Positions 52,690 to 61,912 of a stretch of DNA of 64,000 bases are shown piece after piece (the stretch's first letter is position 1; each line of letters begins with the position of its first letter). The notes beneath the pieces were generated by a model. That model was not told the origin of the DNA, made no database searches, and saw only the letters and a list, made by a program, of their open reading frames with translations. Source of the DNA: Virgibacillus oceani (lineage in GTDB: Bacteria; Bacillota; Bacilli; Bacillales; Amphibacillaceae); assembly GCF_014638995.1 (NCBI RefSeq), contig NZ_BMFR01000009.1, forward strand, positions 62,001 through 126,000. Direction: 5' to 3'. The position numbers and the translations under genes are program-made.

Positions 52690-53115
52690 TTACTGATCAT
52701 TCGCAATGGATAAAATGATCGTCATCGTTACACCCAAAACTGTTACATATACACCAATATCAAAAAGCATTGCAGTTGCTAGTTCAATTTCACCAAAGAT
52801 AGGTAATGTGAAATAGCCGAACGTATGTGATAAAAATGGGACGTCAAAAATAAACGAACCTGCACCCGTTCCTACTGCTATGAGCAACCCAATTGGTATT
52901 AATGTCCGAAAGTTAATAGGCAATATTTTTTTAACAGTTTCTATTCCATAAGACATATACATTAATACAAAAGCCGAAGCAGTCATTAAACCGCCTACAA
53001 ACCCTCCACCTGGCGAGTTATGTCCGGCCATCAGCAAATAAATAGCAAACCCCAGCAATATAAAGGCAATCAGTGATGTTGTTGTCCGCAGAATCAGGTC
53101 ATTTGGTTTGTACAT
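52690..53115 (-). CDS. MrpB/MnhB-like Na+/H+ antiporter subunit, orphan
   Basis: A 141-residue protein with four membrane helices matching MrpB (MnhB) of the multi-subunit Mrp antiporter in full length: NDLILRTTTSLIAFILLGFAIYLLMAGHNSPGGGFVGGLMTASA, then GSFIFDVPFLSHTFGYFTLPIFGEIELATAMLFDIGVYVTVLG. MrpB normally works only inside the MrpA-G complex. Here no other Mrp subunit is near. The gene stands between yneI and ccdA on the same strand. It may pair with an Mrp complex encoded elsewhere or have a separate role. Confidence 0.9.
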   Translation of the reverse strand: MYKPNDLILRTTTSLIAFILLGFAIYLLMAGHNSPGGGFVGGLMTASAFVLMYMSYGIETVKKILPINFRTLIPIGLLIAVGTGAGSFIFDVPFLSHTFGYFTLPIFGEIELATAMLFDIGVYVTVLGVTMTIILSIANDQ

Positions 53116-53197
53116 GTAAATGTGTTCCCCTTTTTCGATTTGTTTACTAAATATATTAATACAAAAGTTTTAAAAAATCTAATGTAACTGCCTTAAA

Positions 53198-53911
53198 CTA
53201 AAAGCCCTGGAACCCAAACCAGCTCGCTAAGAAAGATGTAAGTTTAGTCATCCAATCAAAAAATAATGCTATACCCATAAAAATCATGATATAGCCACCT
53301 ATTTTAACTAGAAGTGGACTATGGCGTTTGATCCATGTAAGCTTTCCTATGAAGAACGACAAAATTAAAAATGGCAATGAGAATCCTAGAATGTAACTAA
53401 TCATCATTATCATTCCAAGTTCGGGCTGAGTAGCCGCTAGAGACCATACAATTCCAAGTATAGGACCTGTACAGGGCGTCCATCCTAAGGAAAATGCCAT
53501 ACCAATTAGAAATGAACCAAAAAAACCTGCTGGACGATTTTTAAATGTGATTTTTTTATCTTTCATTAGAAATTTAAAATTAAATATTCCTACAATAACT
53601 AAACCAAAAAAGATAATTACAATAGCACCAATTTGTCTGATGATTTCTTGATAGGTTTTTAAAAATTCAGCCACAAAAGAAGTAGTAAACCCAAACATAA
53701 TAAAAATACTGGAGAATCCTATCAAAAAGAAAATGGTATGCAAAATACTTTTAATATTAAACATTTTATTTTCATCTTTTATTTCACTAACACTCATGCC
53801 AGTTATGTACGATAGAAAGGCAGGATACAGCGGGAGTACGCAAGGTGAGATAAACGATAAAAAACCTGCACCAAATGCGATAAATATATTTATATCAGCT
53901 ACTTCAGTCAT
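53198..53911 (-). CDS. ccdA: Cytochrome c biogenesis protein CcdA
   Basis: A 237-residue polytopic thiol-disulfide reductant carrier, from the ATG at 53911 (AGGAGGGTG just ahead). It has six helices; the redox cysteines are in SFISPCVLPLYPAFLSY and SLGWTPCTGPILG. It brings electrons across the membrane to reduce exported thioredoxin-like proteins such as ResA, needed for cytochrome c and spore formation. Fits with yneN upstream of tlp as one of its possible partners. Confidence 0.95.
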   Translation of the reverse strand: MTEVADINIFIAFGAGFLSFISPCVLPLYPAFLSYITGMSVSEIKDENKMFNIKSILHTIFFLIGFSSIFIMFGFTTSFVAEFLKTYQEIIRQIGAIVIIFFGLVIVGIFNFKFLMKDKKITFKNRPAGFFGSFLIGMAFSLGWTPCTGPILGIVWSLAATQPELGMIMMISYILGFSLPFLILSFFIGKLTWIKRHSPLLVKIGGYIMIFMGIALFFDWMTKLTSFLASWFGFQGF

Positions 53912-54113
53912 TTTCACCCTCCTAAAAAGCATTTGCTCTATCCATTTTAACAGATTAAACCGTACAAAAAAGCAAATGAATTTGACAATTATCCAAACCT
54001 TTCCTATCGGGGCAGGAATTAGTCAGAAACAGTTTGAAATACCCCTTATTACCTGTTGGTAGCAAGGGGCATGTGCAATGGTTTTACATTACCTTATTTA
54101 TGTTAAATAAGTG

Positions 54114-54335
54114 CTATTTATTTTGTTGATTATTCATTGCACGCATCATTTGATTGATTTTCTTCTGAGATGGCTTTTGTCCCATTTGCATCATTAGTGT
54201 ACGAAGCATCTGCTCATTAATAGGTGGGTTTTTCTTTAGATAGCTCATCATATACTTTCTAGCAATGAAAAAGCCTAGAGCAACTCCGGCAATAAGAGCG
54301 AGTATTGCTATTAATACGACCCAAATCACGTCCAT
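54114..54335 (-). CDS. yneF: UPF0154 single-span membrane protein (YneF)
   Basis: A 73-residue protein: one membrane helix ([21 protein letters not shown]) with RKYM after it, then [21 protein letters not shown] and [12 protein letters not shown]. This is the UPF0154 family, conserved in Firmicutes, role unknown. The start follows AAGGAGGAAAGC. The B. subtilis neighbour ynzD, a small Spo0E-like protein, is not present in the 53912-54113 gap. Confidence 0.92.
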   Translation of the reverse strand: MDVIWVVLIAILALIAGVALGFFIARKYMMSYLKKNPPINEQMLRTLMMQMGQKPSQKKINQMMRAMNNQQNK

Positions 54336-54379
54336 TCAAGCTTTCCTCCTTCATGTTGTCTCTAATACAGTATAGTAAA

Positions 54380-54838
54380 TCAAAGATAAGAATACAATAC
54401 TTCTTGATTGATGTGTACTCTTTCTTTTGTTACTGGTGAAATCCAGCCATAGTCTTCCATATCATTTCCCATTATAAACAAAAACGGATGGAAAGAACGT
54501 AATGCCGGAAACAATAACTTTTCTGCATCATGCAACATTTCACAACGAAAGTTTAAATGTTTTTTGTGTATATGTAAAGAAATATAGTGTTTATCATTAA
54601 ATAATTCGAGAAAATTTCCTTGTAAATTAGTAGTAACACTAGATTGGTGATAGTCTTTTATGTGGGTTATCAAAGCTGCTTGAGGAAAAGTATTTGTGAT
54701 GAAATGATATTGTTTGGCTAAATCGGCTCTATCTGAGTTCAGACGATATTCTTTCATAAATCGATATAATATATCCCTCTTATGGAAATAACGATATGCA
54801 AATTCTTCTTTAATCCAATAAATTGAATAATTACCCAC
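54380..54838 (-). CDS. sirA: Sporulation inhibitor of replication SirA (YneE)
   Basis: About 152 residues from GTG 54838, with GGGAGG nine bases ahead. The protein starts VGNYSIYWIKEEFAYRYFHKRD, has HYISLHIHKKHLNFRCEM in the middle and ends with FLFIMGNDMEDYGWISPVTKERV. This layout matches SirA (148 residues in B. subtilis), which binds DnaA domain I and blocks new replication rounds in sporulating cells under Spo0A. Position before yneF and after tkt is the B. subtilis one. Sequence likeness is low but the start (YWIKEEF) and end (YGW-PV) agree. Confidence 0.8.
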   Translation of the reverse strand: MGNYSIYWIKEEFAYRYFHKRDILYRFMKEYRLNSDRADLAKQYHFITNTFPQAALITHIKDYHQSSVTTNLQGNFLELFNDKHYISLHIHKKHLNFRCEMLHDAEKLLFPALRSFHPFLFIMGNDMEDYGWISPVTKERVHINQEVLYSYL

Positions 54839-54910
54839 TATCAACCGCCTCCCTTTGTATTCTATTATACGTATTCTAGTTAAAAACATTGTCATATTAC
54901 GCTGAAAATC

Positions 54911-55136
54911 TGCACTAGTTTTGTCGTTTTGCAAGAACAAAATCGCAAGTGCCCGTATAGCGACGTGTTGACTGTGCCTCGTCATACGGTGTGGTTCAGT
55001 GTTGCCAAGAAAGCAGTGGTTTTAGCCGAACATCCTTCGCAGGGGATAAAGGAAACTCGGGTGAGCATAAGCGAATTGATGTTGACCTTATTGTACGGAG
55101 GCATCGGTCAGTCCATCACAGCTTTAGCGCTGTAGC
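54911..55136. ncRNA. GC-rich structured element, possible noncoding RNA or dispersed repeat
   Basis: About 225 bp that is clearly richer in G and C than its surroundings. It folds on paper: GCACT / AGTGC enclosing TTTTGT / ACAAAA (54912-54951), CCGTAT / ATACGG enclosing a GACG / CGTC stem (54953-54988), TGACC / GGTCA (55083-55109), and CAGC / GCTG near 55119-55133. The strand is unknown. On the plus strand a frame of 68 codons (54929-55135) exists without a ribosome site. On the minus strand it lies between the tkt terminator and sirA, so it could be the sirA leader. I do not recognise the family. Confidence 0.4.
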
Positions 55137-55175
55137 TGGGTGTGGCCCACCATGTTGTTAGTTAAATAGAGCCAT

Positions 55176-55210
55176 AAAAAAGAAAGTGGCTGCAAGATTG
55201 TGCCACTTTC
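55176..55210 (-). terminator. Terminator of tkt
   Basis: On the minus strand GAAAGTGGC pairs perfectly with GCCACTTTC, ending in TTTTTTAT, about 10 bp after the tkt stop codon. Confidence 0.8.
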
Positions 55211-55219
55211 CAAGTATTA

Positions 55220-57226
55220 TTATTTATTTAATAATTTTTCAACATGCTTAACGACATTTTCAACCGTAAAGCCATATTCTTCAATTACTTTTTCTCCTTT
55301 TGCAGATGCGCCAAATGTATCAATTCCAATGACTGAACCTTGGTCACCTACATACCGTTCCCAACCAAAGGAAGAACCCATCTCAATCCCAACACGAGCT
55401 TTCACGTTTGGAGGAATAACTTCATTTTTGTATGCTTCATCCTGTTCATTGAAACGATCCCAAGAAGGCATACTTACAACACTTACGTCAACGCCTTTTT
55501 CTTTTAAAGCATTTTTAGCTGAGACGGCCAATTGAACCTCAGAACCAGTAGCAAGCAATAAAGCATCTGGTACGTTTTTATCAGCCTTGCTAATTACGTA
55601 GGCACCTTTTTTAACACCTTCATATGCATGTTCTTTTGTACTTTCTAGTGTTGGCAATCCTTGTCTTGTTAGTACGAGTGCTGTTGGCTGATTTTTTGAT
55701 TCAACTGCTAATCTCCATGCCGCTTGTGTTTCATTACCATCTGCTGGGCGAATTAGTGATAAACCTGGCATTGCACGGAACGCAGCTAATTGTTCAACAG
55801 GCTCATGTGTTGGTCCATCTTCACCTACTGCAATAGAATCATGTGTAAACACATACGTTACAGGTGTTTTCATAATAGAAGAAAGTCTTACAGCTGGACG
55901 CAGGTAATCACTGAATACAAAGAATGTACCAGCATATACTTTTAGTCCCCCGTGTAATGCCATTCCATTCAATGCAGCAGCCATTGCATGTTCGCGCACT
56001 CCAAACCAAATGTTACGTCCTGCATAGTTTGCACGTGAGAAATCTGCTTCATCTTTTATAGAAGTTTTATTTGAACCTGCTAAATCAGCACTTCCTCCAA
56101 AGAAATATGGAACAGCTTTTGCAATCGCATTTAGTACATCACCGGATGAAGCTCTTGTTGCAAGTTTATCCTTTTCCGGCTCGTATACTGGTAAGTCTTG
56201 CTCCCAATTTTCAGGAAGATCACCGTTCATTGCTAATTCCAATTCACTTGCTAATTTAGGATATTGTGCTTTGTATTTGTTGAATAATTTGTTCCAATTT
56301 TCTTCAGATCTAGCACCATTCTTGCCAATCTTTTCATTGAAATCTGCATAAACTTCTTCAGGAACATTAAAATCCTCATGTTCCCATTTATAGTATTCTT
56401 TCGTTAGCTTTACTTCGTCAGATCCAAGTGGAGCACCATGTGATGCTGCAGAATTTGATTTATTCGGTGAACCGTATCCAATGATTGTTTTAATTTCAAT
56501 CAATGTTGGCTGATCCGTATTTTCTTGTGCCTGTTTAATAGCGGCTCGCAATGCTTCTAGATCATTTCCATCTTCAACTCGGATAACTTCCCAGCCATAT
56601 GCTTTAAAGCGTTGTTCTGTATTATCGGAAAAGGATCGATTTAGTTCACCGTCCAATGAAATATCATTAGAATCATATAATGCGATTAATTTGCCTAACC
56701 CCAGATGTCCGGCAAGTGATGCGGATTCGTGTGAGATACCTTCCATTAAATCTCCATCACTGACAAGTGCGTATGTGTAGTGATCAATAATAGAATAATT
56801 CTCTTTATTATATGTTGCCGCAAGATGTGCTTCTGCCATTGCCATCCCCACAGACATTGCAACCCCTTGCCCCAATGGCCCTGTAGTTGCTTCTACACCG
56901 TCTGTGTGGTGCACTTCGGGATGCCCGGGTGTTTTAGAATTCCATTGACGAAAATCCTTTAAATCATCAATAGTTACATCATATCCCGATAAATGCAGCA
57001 ATCCGTATAAAAGCATTGAACCATGACCGGCAGATAGTACAAAACGGTCACGGTTAAACCATTTTGAATTTTTCGGATTATGATTCATAAAATCGGTCCA
57101 AAGTGTATATGCCATTGGAGCTGCACCCATAGGCAAACCAGGATGACCAGAATTTGCATGTTCAATTGCATCAATTGCTAGTGTTCGAATTGTGTTGATC
57201 GATAATTGCTCTGTGTTTTTTGACAT
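55220..57226 (-). CDS. tkt: Transketolase
   Basis: A 668-residue thiamine-diphosphate enzyme of the pentose phosphate pathway, moving two-carbon ketol units between sugar phosphates. Motifs: [15 protein letters not shown] and HPE near the start, the ThDP/Mg loop [39 protein letters not shown] in pieces, then [20 protein letters not shown] and [25 protein letters not shown]. Full length and normal. It follows ynzC by about 130 bp, as in B. subtilis. Confidence 0.96.
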   Translation of the reverse strand: MSKNTEQLSINTIRTLAIDAIEHANSGHPGLPMGAAPMAYTLWTDFMNHNPKNSKWFNRDRFVLSAGHGSMLLYGLLHLSGYDVTIDDLKDFRQWNSKTPGHPEVHHTDGVEATTGPLGQGVAMSVGMAMAEAHLAATYNKENYSIIDHYTYALVSDGDLMEGISHESASLAGHLGLGKLIALYDSNDISLDGELNRSFSDNTEQRFKAYGWEVIRVEDGNDLEALRAAIKQAQENTDQPTLIEIKTIIGYGSPNKSNSAASHGAPLGSDEVKLTKEYYKWEHEDFNVPEEVYADFNEKIGKNGARSEENWNKLFNKYKAQYPKLASELELAMNGDLPENWEQDLPVYEPEKDKLATRASSGDVLNAIAKAVPYFFGGSADLAGSNKTSIKDEADFSRANYAGRNIWFGVREHAMAAALNGMALHGGLKVYAGTFFVFSDYLRPAVRLSSIMKTPVTYVFTHDSIAVGEDGPTHEPVEQLAAFRAMPGLSLIRPADGNETQAAWRLAVESKNQPTALVLTRQGLPTLESTKEHAYEGVKKGAYVISKADKNVPDALLLATGSEVQLAVSAKNALKEKGVDVSVVSMPSWDRFNEQDEAYKNEVIPPNVKARVGIEMGSSFGWERYVGDQGSVIGIDTFGASAKGEKVIEEYGFTVENVVKHVEKLLNK

Positions 57227-57354
57227 GTGAGTTCCCCTTTCGAATTAAAAGGATTATTTTATCCCTTATCATTCTATAATGAATTATAGACTGTAACAAG
57301 TGAAATCTTATTTTCAGCTTACCCAGCCATGCAGCAGTATCTTCGCTAATTGAA

Positions 57355-57588
57355 TTAATTATTTTTTCCCTTGCCTTGCAGATCCTTCACTTTTTGAGGT
57401 GTAACATCATTTCCCTCATGGTCGACAACTGTCATCGATTTAAATTGATTTTTAAATGAGCTGCGTACATTTTGCAGATATTCCTGCCTAAGCTCTTTTT
57501 GCTCTTTCTTCTCATCCTCTGTTAATCCAATTGTCTTCGATTTCTGAGAAAGTTTATTTATGCGTTCCAATTTTTCTTTAGATATCAT
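57355..57588 (-). CDS. ynzC: DUF896 protein YnzC
   Basis: A 77-residue basic helical-hairpin protein: SKEKLERINKLSQKSKTIGLTEDEKKEQKELRQEYL, then FKNQFKSMTVVDHEGNDVTP, the DUF896 pattern. It belongs to the SOS-controlled yneA-yneB-ynzC unit of B. subtilis; function unknown. AAGGAGGTAAC-type site precedes the ATG. Confidence 0.92.
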   Translation of the reverse strand: MISKEKLERINKLSQKSKTIGLTEDEKKEQKELRQEYLQNVRSSFKNQFKSMTVVDHEGNDVTPQKVKDLQGKGKNN

Positions 57589-57652
57589 AGAAAGTTACCT
57601 CCTAAACAATAGAAAAAAGCAAGAACAATTATAGTGTTCTTGCTAATCTATA

Positions 57653-58324
<672 letters not shown>

Positions 58325-58340
58325 TTAATTAAAACTAAAT

Positions 58341-58436
58341 CTACGCACTTGTAACCATGGAAAAATATAAAAATACTAGTGTGAATACAAACGCAACAAG
58401 ATAAAATACATCCGTTTTAGTAAGTTTCCCAAACAT
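58341..58436 (-). CDS. 31-residue single-span membrane peptide in the SOS operon (positional counterpart of yneA)
   Basis: The frame starts with ATG at 58436 after AAAGGGCTG and ends with TAG at 58341-58343. It encodes MFGKLTKTDVFYLVAFVFTL, then VFLYFSMVTSA: a short basic cytoplasmic end and one long hydrophobic span, with nothing after. It lies between the LexA-box region and yneB, exactly where yneA, the SOS cell-division inhibitor, lies in B. subtilis. YneA has one N-terminal membrane span plus a LysM domain; here only a span-size peptide exists. It recalls very short SOS membrane inhibitors such as SidA of Caulobacter (29 residues). No LysM region is present anywhere in the gap. A function as division inhibitor is inference. 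Confidence 0.7.
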   Translation of the reverse strand: MFGKLTKTDVFYLVAFVFTLVFLYFSMVTSA

Positions 58437-58459
58437 ATTATCAGCCCTTTCCCCATTTA

Positions 58460-58473
58460 AGAACCTTTGTTCG
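58460..58473. promoter_or_regulatory. LexA box (DinR box) 1
   Basis: AGAACCTTTGTTCG matches CGAAC-N4-GTTCG at nine of ten defined positions. It sits just before the small-peptide/yneB/ynzC unit and probably controls it. Confidence 0.7.
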
Positions 58474-58488
58474 TATATTATACTATAC

Positions 58489-58502
58489 CGAACAAATGAT
58501 CT
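58489..58502. promoter_or_regulatory. LexA-box-like site 2 (degenerate)
   Basis: CGAACAAATGATCT keeps the first half-site CGAAC and part of the second. It lies between the two stronger boxes and may be a secondary site. Confidence 0.4.
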
Positions 58503-58516
58503 TGTCAACTGTTTTT

Positions 58517-58530
58517 CGAACGAATGTTTG
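58517..58530. promoter_or_regulatory. LexA box (DinR box) 3
   Basis: CGAACGAATGTTTG matches CGAAC-N4-GTTCG at nine of ten defined positions, 63 bp before the lexA start, in a place suited to lexA autoregulation. Confidence 0.75.
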
Positions 58531-58592
58531 CTTTTTAACTATTCTAGTGATAAACTATTATTATTAAATCCTATGTGTGAGGTGTTCGTTAA

Positions 58593-59216
58593 ATGACAAA
58601 ACTCTCCAAAAGACAAGAAATGATTCTTGATTATATTAAAGATCAGGTCAGTAAAAAGGGCTATCCGCCATCGGTAAGGGAAATAGCGGAAGCGGTAGGA
58701 CTTGCCTCAAGCTCTACCGTTCATGGGCATCTTGCTAGAATTGAAAGTAAGGGCTATATTAGAAGGGACCCGACAAAACCTCGAGCTATAGAAATTTTAG
58801 ATCTTTCGGATGAAAGTAATATACCGAGGGAAGAAGCAAGGTACGCTCCAGTAATTGGGAAAGTTACAGCTGGTATTCCGATTACCGCTGTTGAAAACAT
58901 CGAGGAATTTATACCCCTGCCAATTTCAAGTGCTGCCCCAGATGACAACTTGTATGTATTGGTAATTGAAGGGGAAAGTATGATAGAAGCTGGTATTTTG
59001 GATGGAGATAAAGTGGTTGTCAAGCAGCAAAGCACAGCACAAAATGGTGATATTGTTGTTGCGATGACCGAAGATGATGAAGCAACGGTAAAACGTTTCT
59101 TTAAAGAAAAAGACCACATTCGATTACAGCCGGAAAACGCGACAATGGATCCGCTTATTTTTAAAAACGTGACTATCTTGGGAAAAGTTATTGGGCTTCA
59201 TCGAACTATTCATTAA
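58593..59216 (+). CDS. lexA: LexA repressor
   Basis: The SOS repressor/protease, 207 residues. The winged helix-turn-helix is at 1-70 ([24 protein letters not shown]); the self-cleavage site is Ala93-Gly94 (GKVTAGIP); the catalytic Ser129 is in [10 protein letters not shown] and Lys167 in DEATVKRFF. On RecA activation it cuts itself and frees the SOS genes. Divergent from the membrane peptide-yneB-ynzC unit, with LexA boxes between, exactly as in B. subtilis. Confidence 0.96.
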   Translation: MTKLSKRQEMILDYIKDQVSKKGYPPSVREIAEAVGLASSSTVHGHLARIESKGYIRRDPTKPRAIEILDLSDESNIPREEARYAPVIGKVTAGIPITAVENIEEFIPLPISSAAPDDNLYVLVIEGESMIEAGILDGDKVVVKQQSTAQNGDIVVAMTEDDEATVKRFFKEKDHIRLQPENATMDPLIFKNVTILGKVIGLHRTIH

Positions 59217-59220
59217 ATGA

Positions 59221-59247
59221 AACTGCCATCGTTTTGGCAGTTTTTTT
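59221..59247 (+). terminator. Terminator of lexA
   Basis: AACTGCC pairs with GGCAGTT around eight bases, then a run of seven T. It begins four bases after the lexA stop codon. Confidence 0.85.
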
Positions 59248-59411
59248 ATTTAGATATATTTAACCATGAAGACGAAAAACATGACATATCTTCATTCTTC
59301 CGGCTATTTCTTTGTATATTATTATCCGTCTGGCAAATACTTTGAAGAGTAATACAAGTGAATCTTTTATTTTCATCAATTAACCAACAATAGTTAGGGC
59401 TGAAATCTGTT

Positions 59412-59723
59412 ATGGAATTTCCAGTTATTCATACAAATTTTTGGGACGGGGTAATTGCTGTTCCGCTAATAGTTATCATCACGCAGTTGTTTAAAATATT
59501 CCCGATACCCCGCCAGTATTTTCCAACAATTGCTACGATACTAGGATTTTCAATTTCTATATTTTATAGCCATAGGCATGATTTGTGGGCTGGTTTTTTT
59601 ATGGGTGGTTTTTATAGTGCAGCAGCTGTCGGAACATATTCGTCCTTAAAAACCTCCTGGCAGGTATTTAAAAATAGAAAAAGAAAAAAGCAATCTAATA
59701 ATCCATCCAGTACTTTATCATGA
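59412..59723 (+). CDS. Small membrane protein, unknown family
   Basis: A 103-residue protein with two to three hydrophobic segments (FWDGVIAVPLIVIITQLFKIF, YFPTIATILGFSISIFYS, LWAGFFMGGFYSAAAVGTYSSL) and a basic C-terminal tail (FKNRKRKKQ). The size, helices and short tail are like holins or small Bacillus membrane proteins, but I cannot assign it. The ribosome site is weak (TTAGGGCTG, somewhat far from the ATG). Convergent with the glnA operon. Confidence 0.65.
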   Translation: MEFPVIHTNFWDGVIAVPLIVIITQLFKIFPIPRQYFPTIATILGFSISIFYSHRHDLWAGFFMGGFYSAAAVGTYSSLKTSWQVFKNRKRKKQSNNPSSTLS

Positions 59724-59772
59724 TTGAATAAACTGGCTGAAACACCTTGAAATGATGATTATTTTATGTCTA

Positions 59773-59873
59773 AAAAAGACTTGGCCATAATAATATGCTG
59801 ATCACCCATTGTATATCTTCATATCCAAAAACCGGACAAAGATAACAAACGAATCACATACTTTATGGCCAAG
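59773..59873 (-). terminator. Long-loop inverted repeat, possible terminator of glnA
   Basis: CTTGGCCATAA and TTATGGCCAAG form perfect 11-base arms about 70 bases apart; the minus strand then reads TCTTTTTTAG. It lies 90-190 bp after the glnA stop. The wide loop makes it weak as a terminator and it may rather be a small repeat element. Confidence 0.4.
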
Positions 59874-59964
59874 AACTTAATACCTTATTTCCTTTTTTGA
59901 AGGTTCTTTTTACTAACCTCATTACAAAACCGAATATATTTGTATGCAGACCTAAATTACAAAC

Positions 59965-61302
59965 CTAGTAGCTAGCCAAATACTGCTCTCTTTCCCACGG
60001 ATGAACAGTGGTACGGAACATATCCCATTCAATTTCTTTTGCCTCGATAAAATGTTCAAATAAATGTTCTCCAAGGGCTTCAATAATGACTTCATCCTTT
60101 TGTAATTCTACTAATGCATCCATTAAAGTTGCAGGTAAATCCTTAATTCCATTTTTCTCACGTTCTGCCTTATCCATTACATATATGTTACGATTAACAG
60201 GAGTTGGCGGGGTTAATTTATTTTTAACACCGTCCAATCCTGCCGCAAGTAATACTGCCATCGCCATATATGGATTAGCTGCAGGATCTACACTTCTCGC
60301 TTCAATACGAGTACTCAAACCTCTTGAATACGGAATACGGATTAAAGGACTTCTGTTTGTGCCGGACCAGGCTACATAACACGGCGCCTCGTAACCAGGT
60401 ACAAGACGTTTATACGAATTAACGGTTGGATTTGTAACTGCAGTAAAATTAGTAGCATGTTTGATTACCCCAGCGGTAAACTGATATGCCACATCACTTA
60501 ATTGCATTTCGCCATTTGGGTCAAAGAACTTATTTTCCCCATCCTGAAAAAGTGACATATTTACGTGCATTCCTGAACCGTTTACACCAAATAATGGTTT
60601 TGGCATAAAGGTGGCATGTAAATTATGTTTTCTCGCAATTGTTTTTACTACTAATTTAAATGTTTGAATATCATCAGCATGCTTCACGGCATCAGAGTAT
60701 TTAAAATCAATTTCATGCTGTCCAGGGGCAACTTCATGATGGGAGGCTTCAATTTCAAATCCCATTTCTTCCAGCTCAAGTACGATATCACGACGGCAAT
60801 TCTCTCCTAAGTCTGTTGGTGCAAGGTCAAAATATCCTCCTTTATCATTAAGCTCTAATGAAGGTTCACCCTTTTCGTCGAGCTTAAATAAGAAGAATTC
60901 AGGTTCTGTACCAATATTAAATGCAGTAAATCCCAGCTCTTCCATTTTTTTAAGATTACGTTTCAAATTATAACGCGGACATCCTTCAAATGGGGTTCCA
61001 TCCGGATTATAAATGTCACAAACAAAACGTGCAACTTTACCCTTATCAGATGTCCACGGAAATACAACAAACGTATCTAAATCAGGGTACAAGTACATAT
61101 CTGATTCTTCAATGCGGACAAAGCCTTCAATCGAGGAGCCATCAAACATCATCTTATTGTCCAATGCCTTTTCCAATTGACTTAAAGGGATCTCGACATT
61201 TTTGATTGTTCCAAGCATGTCAGTGAATTGCAAGCGAATAAACCGAACATTTTCCTCCTCAATCTTTTTGTAGATTGCCTCTTTTGATAATTTTAAGCTC
61301 AT
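59965..61302 (-). CDS. glnA: Glutamine synthetase, type I
   Basis: A 445-residue enzyme that makes glutamine from glutamate, ammonia and ATP. The start is at 61302, after GGGAGGAAAAAAG. Signatures: [20 protein letters not shown], the ATP site [18 protein letters not shown], and glutamate-site [13 protein letters not shown] with [17 protein letters not shown]. Gram-positive GSI-alpha type: length 444-446 and no adenylylation tyrosine motif. In B. subtilis it also controls GlnR and TnrA by feedback-inhibited binding. Second gene of the glnRA operon. Confidence 0.97.
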   Translation of the reverse strand: MSLKLSKEAIYKKIEEENVRFIRLQFTDMLGTIKNVEIPLSQLEKALDNKMMFDGSSIEGFVRIEESDMYLYPDLDTFVVFPWTSDKGKVARFVCDIYNPDGTPFEGCPRYNLKRNLKKMEELGFTAFNIGTEPEFFLFKLDEKGEPSLELNDKGGYFDLAPTDLGENCRRDIVLELEEMGFEIEASHHEVAPGQHEIDFKYSDAVKHADDIQTFKLVVKTIARKHNLHATFMPKPLFGVNGSGMHVNMSLFQDGENKFFDPNGEMQLSDVAYQFTAGVIKHATNFTAVTNPTVNSYKRLVPGYEAPCYVAWSGTNRSPLIRIPYSRGLSTRIEARSVDPAANPYMAMAVLLAAGLDGVKNKLTPPTPVNRNIYVMDKAEREKNGIKDLPATLMDALVELQKDEVIIEALGEHLFEHFIEAKEIEWDMFRTTVHPWEREQYLASY

Positions 61303-61331
61303 CTTTTTTCCTCCCAAATAGTATTTTTATG

Positions 61332-61730
61332 TTATTGGAAAAACCTAGATAATTCACCTTGCCTTAAACTAGATTTCCCCATTCTTCCGGCTTCATATAA
61401 TTCATTTTTCAGCATTTTTCGCAGATCTTTATCAGATAATATAGCAAAATGTTCTTCTTTCTTTTGTTTCTCCATTAGCATATTCTGTTCTTCCATAACT
61501 AATAAATGCTTGATTCCAGCTAAATTAATCCCTTTGTCAAGCAGATCTTTTATTTCAAGCAAACGATCAACATCATTAAAAGAAAACAACCGCTGATTTC
61601 CCGATGTTCGTTCTGGATTAATAAGGCCATGCTCTTCATAATTCCGAATTTGTCTGGCGGTTAATTCGGTTAATTTCTTAACGATACCAATTGAGAATAA
61701 GGGCATAGAACGCCGATCCTGATCGTTCAT
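61332..61730 (-). CDS. glnR: MerR-family nitrogen repressor GlnR
   Basis: A 132-residue repressor of glutamine synthesis. It has a MerR-type winged helix ([39 protein letters not shown]), a linker coiled region and a C-terminal tail that senses glutamine synthetase ([21 protein letters not shown]). It lies first in the operon with glnA; a GlnR box and promoter precede it at 61762-61812. Normal length for GlnR (about 135). Confidence 0.95.
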   Translation of the reverse strand: MNDQDRRSMPLFSIGIVKKLTELTARQIRNYEEHGLINPERTSGNQRLFSFNDVDRLLEIKDLLDKGINLAGIKHLLVMEEQNMLMEKQKKEEHFAILSDKDLRKMLKNELYEAGRMGKSSLRQGELSRFFQ

Positions 61731-61761
61731 TTATGTGACCCCCTTCATTTGTAATATCTAT

Positions 61762-61790
61762 ATTTTACAATATGTTATGTATACTGTCAA
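61762..61790 (-). promoter_or_regulatory. Sigma-A promoter of glnRA
   Basis: On the minus strand TTGACA (61790-61785) and TAAAAT (61767-61762) have a 17-bp gap, a near-consensus promoter about 30 bp before the glnR start. Confidence 0.65.
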
Positions 61791-61795
61791 ATTAA

Positions 61796-61812
61796 TGTTA
61801 AGTTTCCTTACA
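61796..61812. promoter_or_regulatory. GlnR/TnrA box upstream of glnR
   Basis: TGTTA-N7-TTACA matches TGTNA-N7-TNACA exactly. It lies directly upstream of the -35 element, where GlnR would repress and TnrA could act. Confidence 0.75.
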
Positions 61813-61828
61813 TTAAATACAAAAATAA

Positions 61829-61906
61829 AAAGAGCAGTCCTGGATAGTTATCCCAAAAGTTAATTTACTACCTTCACTTTTGGGAGTTGATACCCTTCTG
61901 CTCTTT
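61829..61906 (-). terminator. Terminator of ynbB, large stem-loop
   Basis: On the minus strand AAGAGCAG pairs with CTGCTCTT, enclosing a second stem CCCAAAAGT / ACTTTTGGG, followed by TTTTTATTTTTG. It starts 7 bp after the ynbB stop. Confidence 0.75.
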
Positions 61907-61912
61907 GTTACC

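Noticed and set aside
53912..54113. A ynzD (Spo0E-like) gene between yneF and ccdA
   Set aside because: Expected by B. subtilis order, but no frame with its motif is present; only a weak CCCCTT/AAGGGG hairpin.
54929..55135. 68-codon frame (KCPYSDVLTVPRHTVWFSVAKK ...) inside the GC-rich element
   Set aside because: No ribosome site, and the block is better explained by its hairpins; kept only as a test in the finding on that element.
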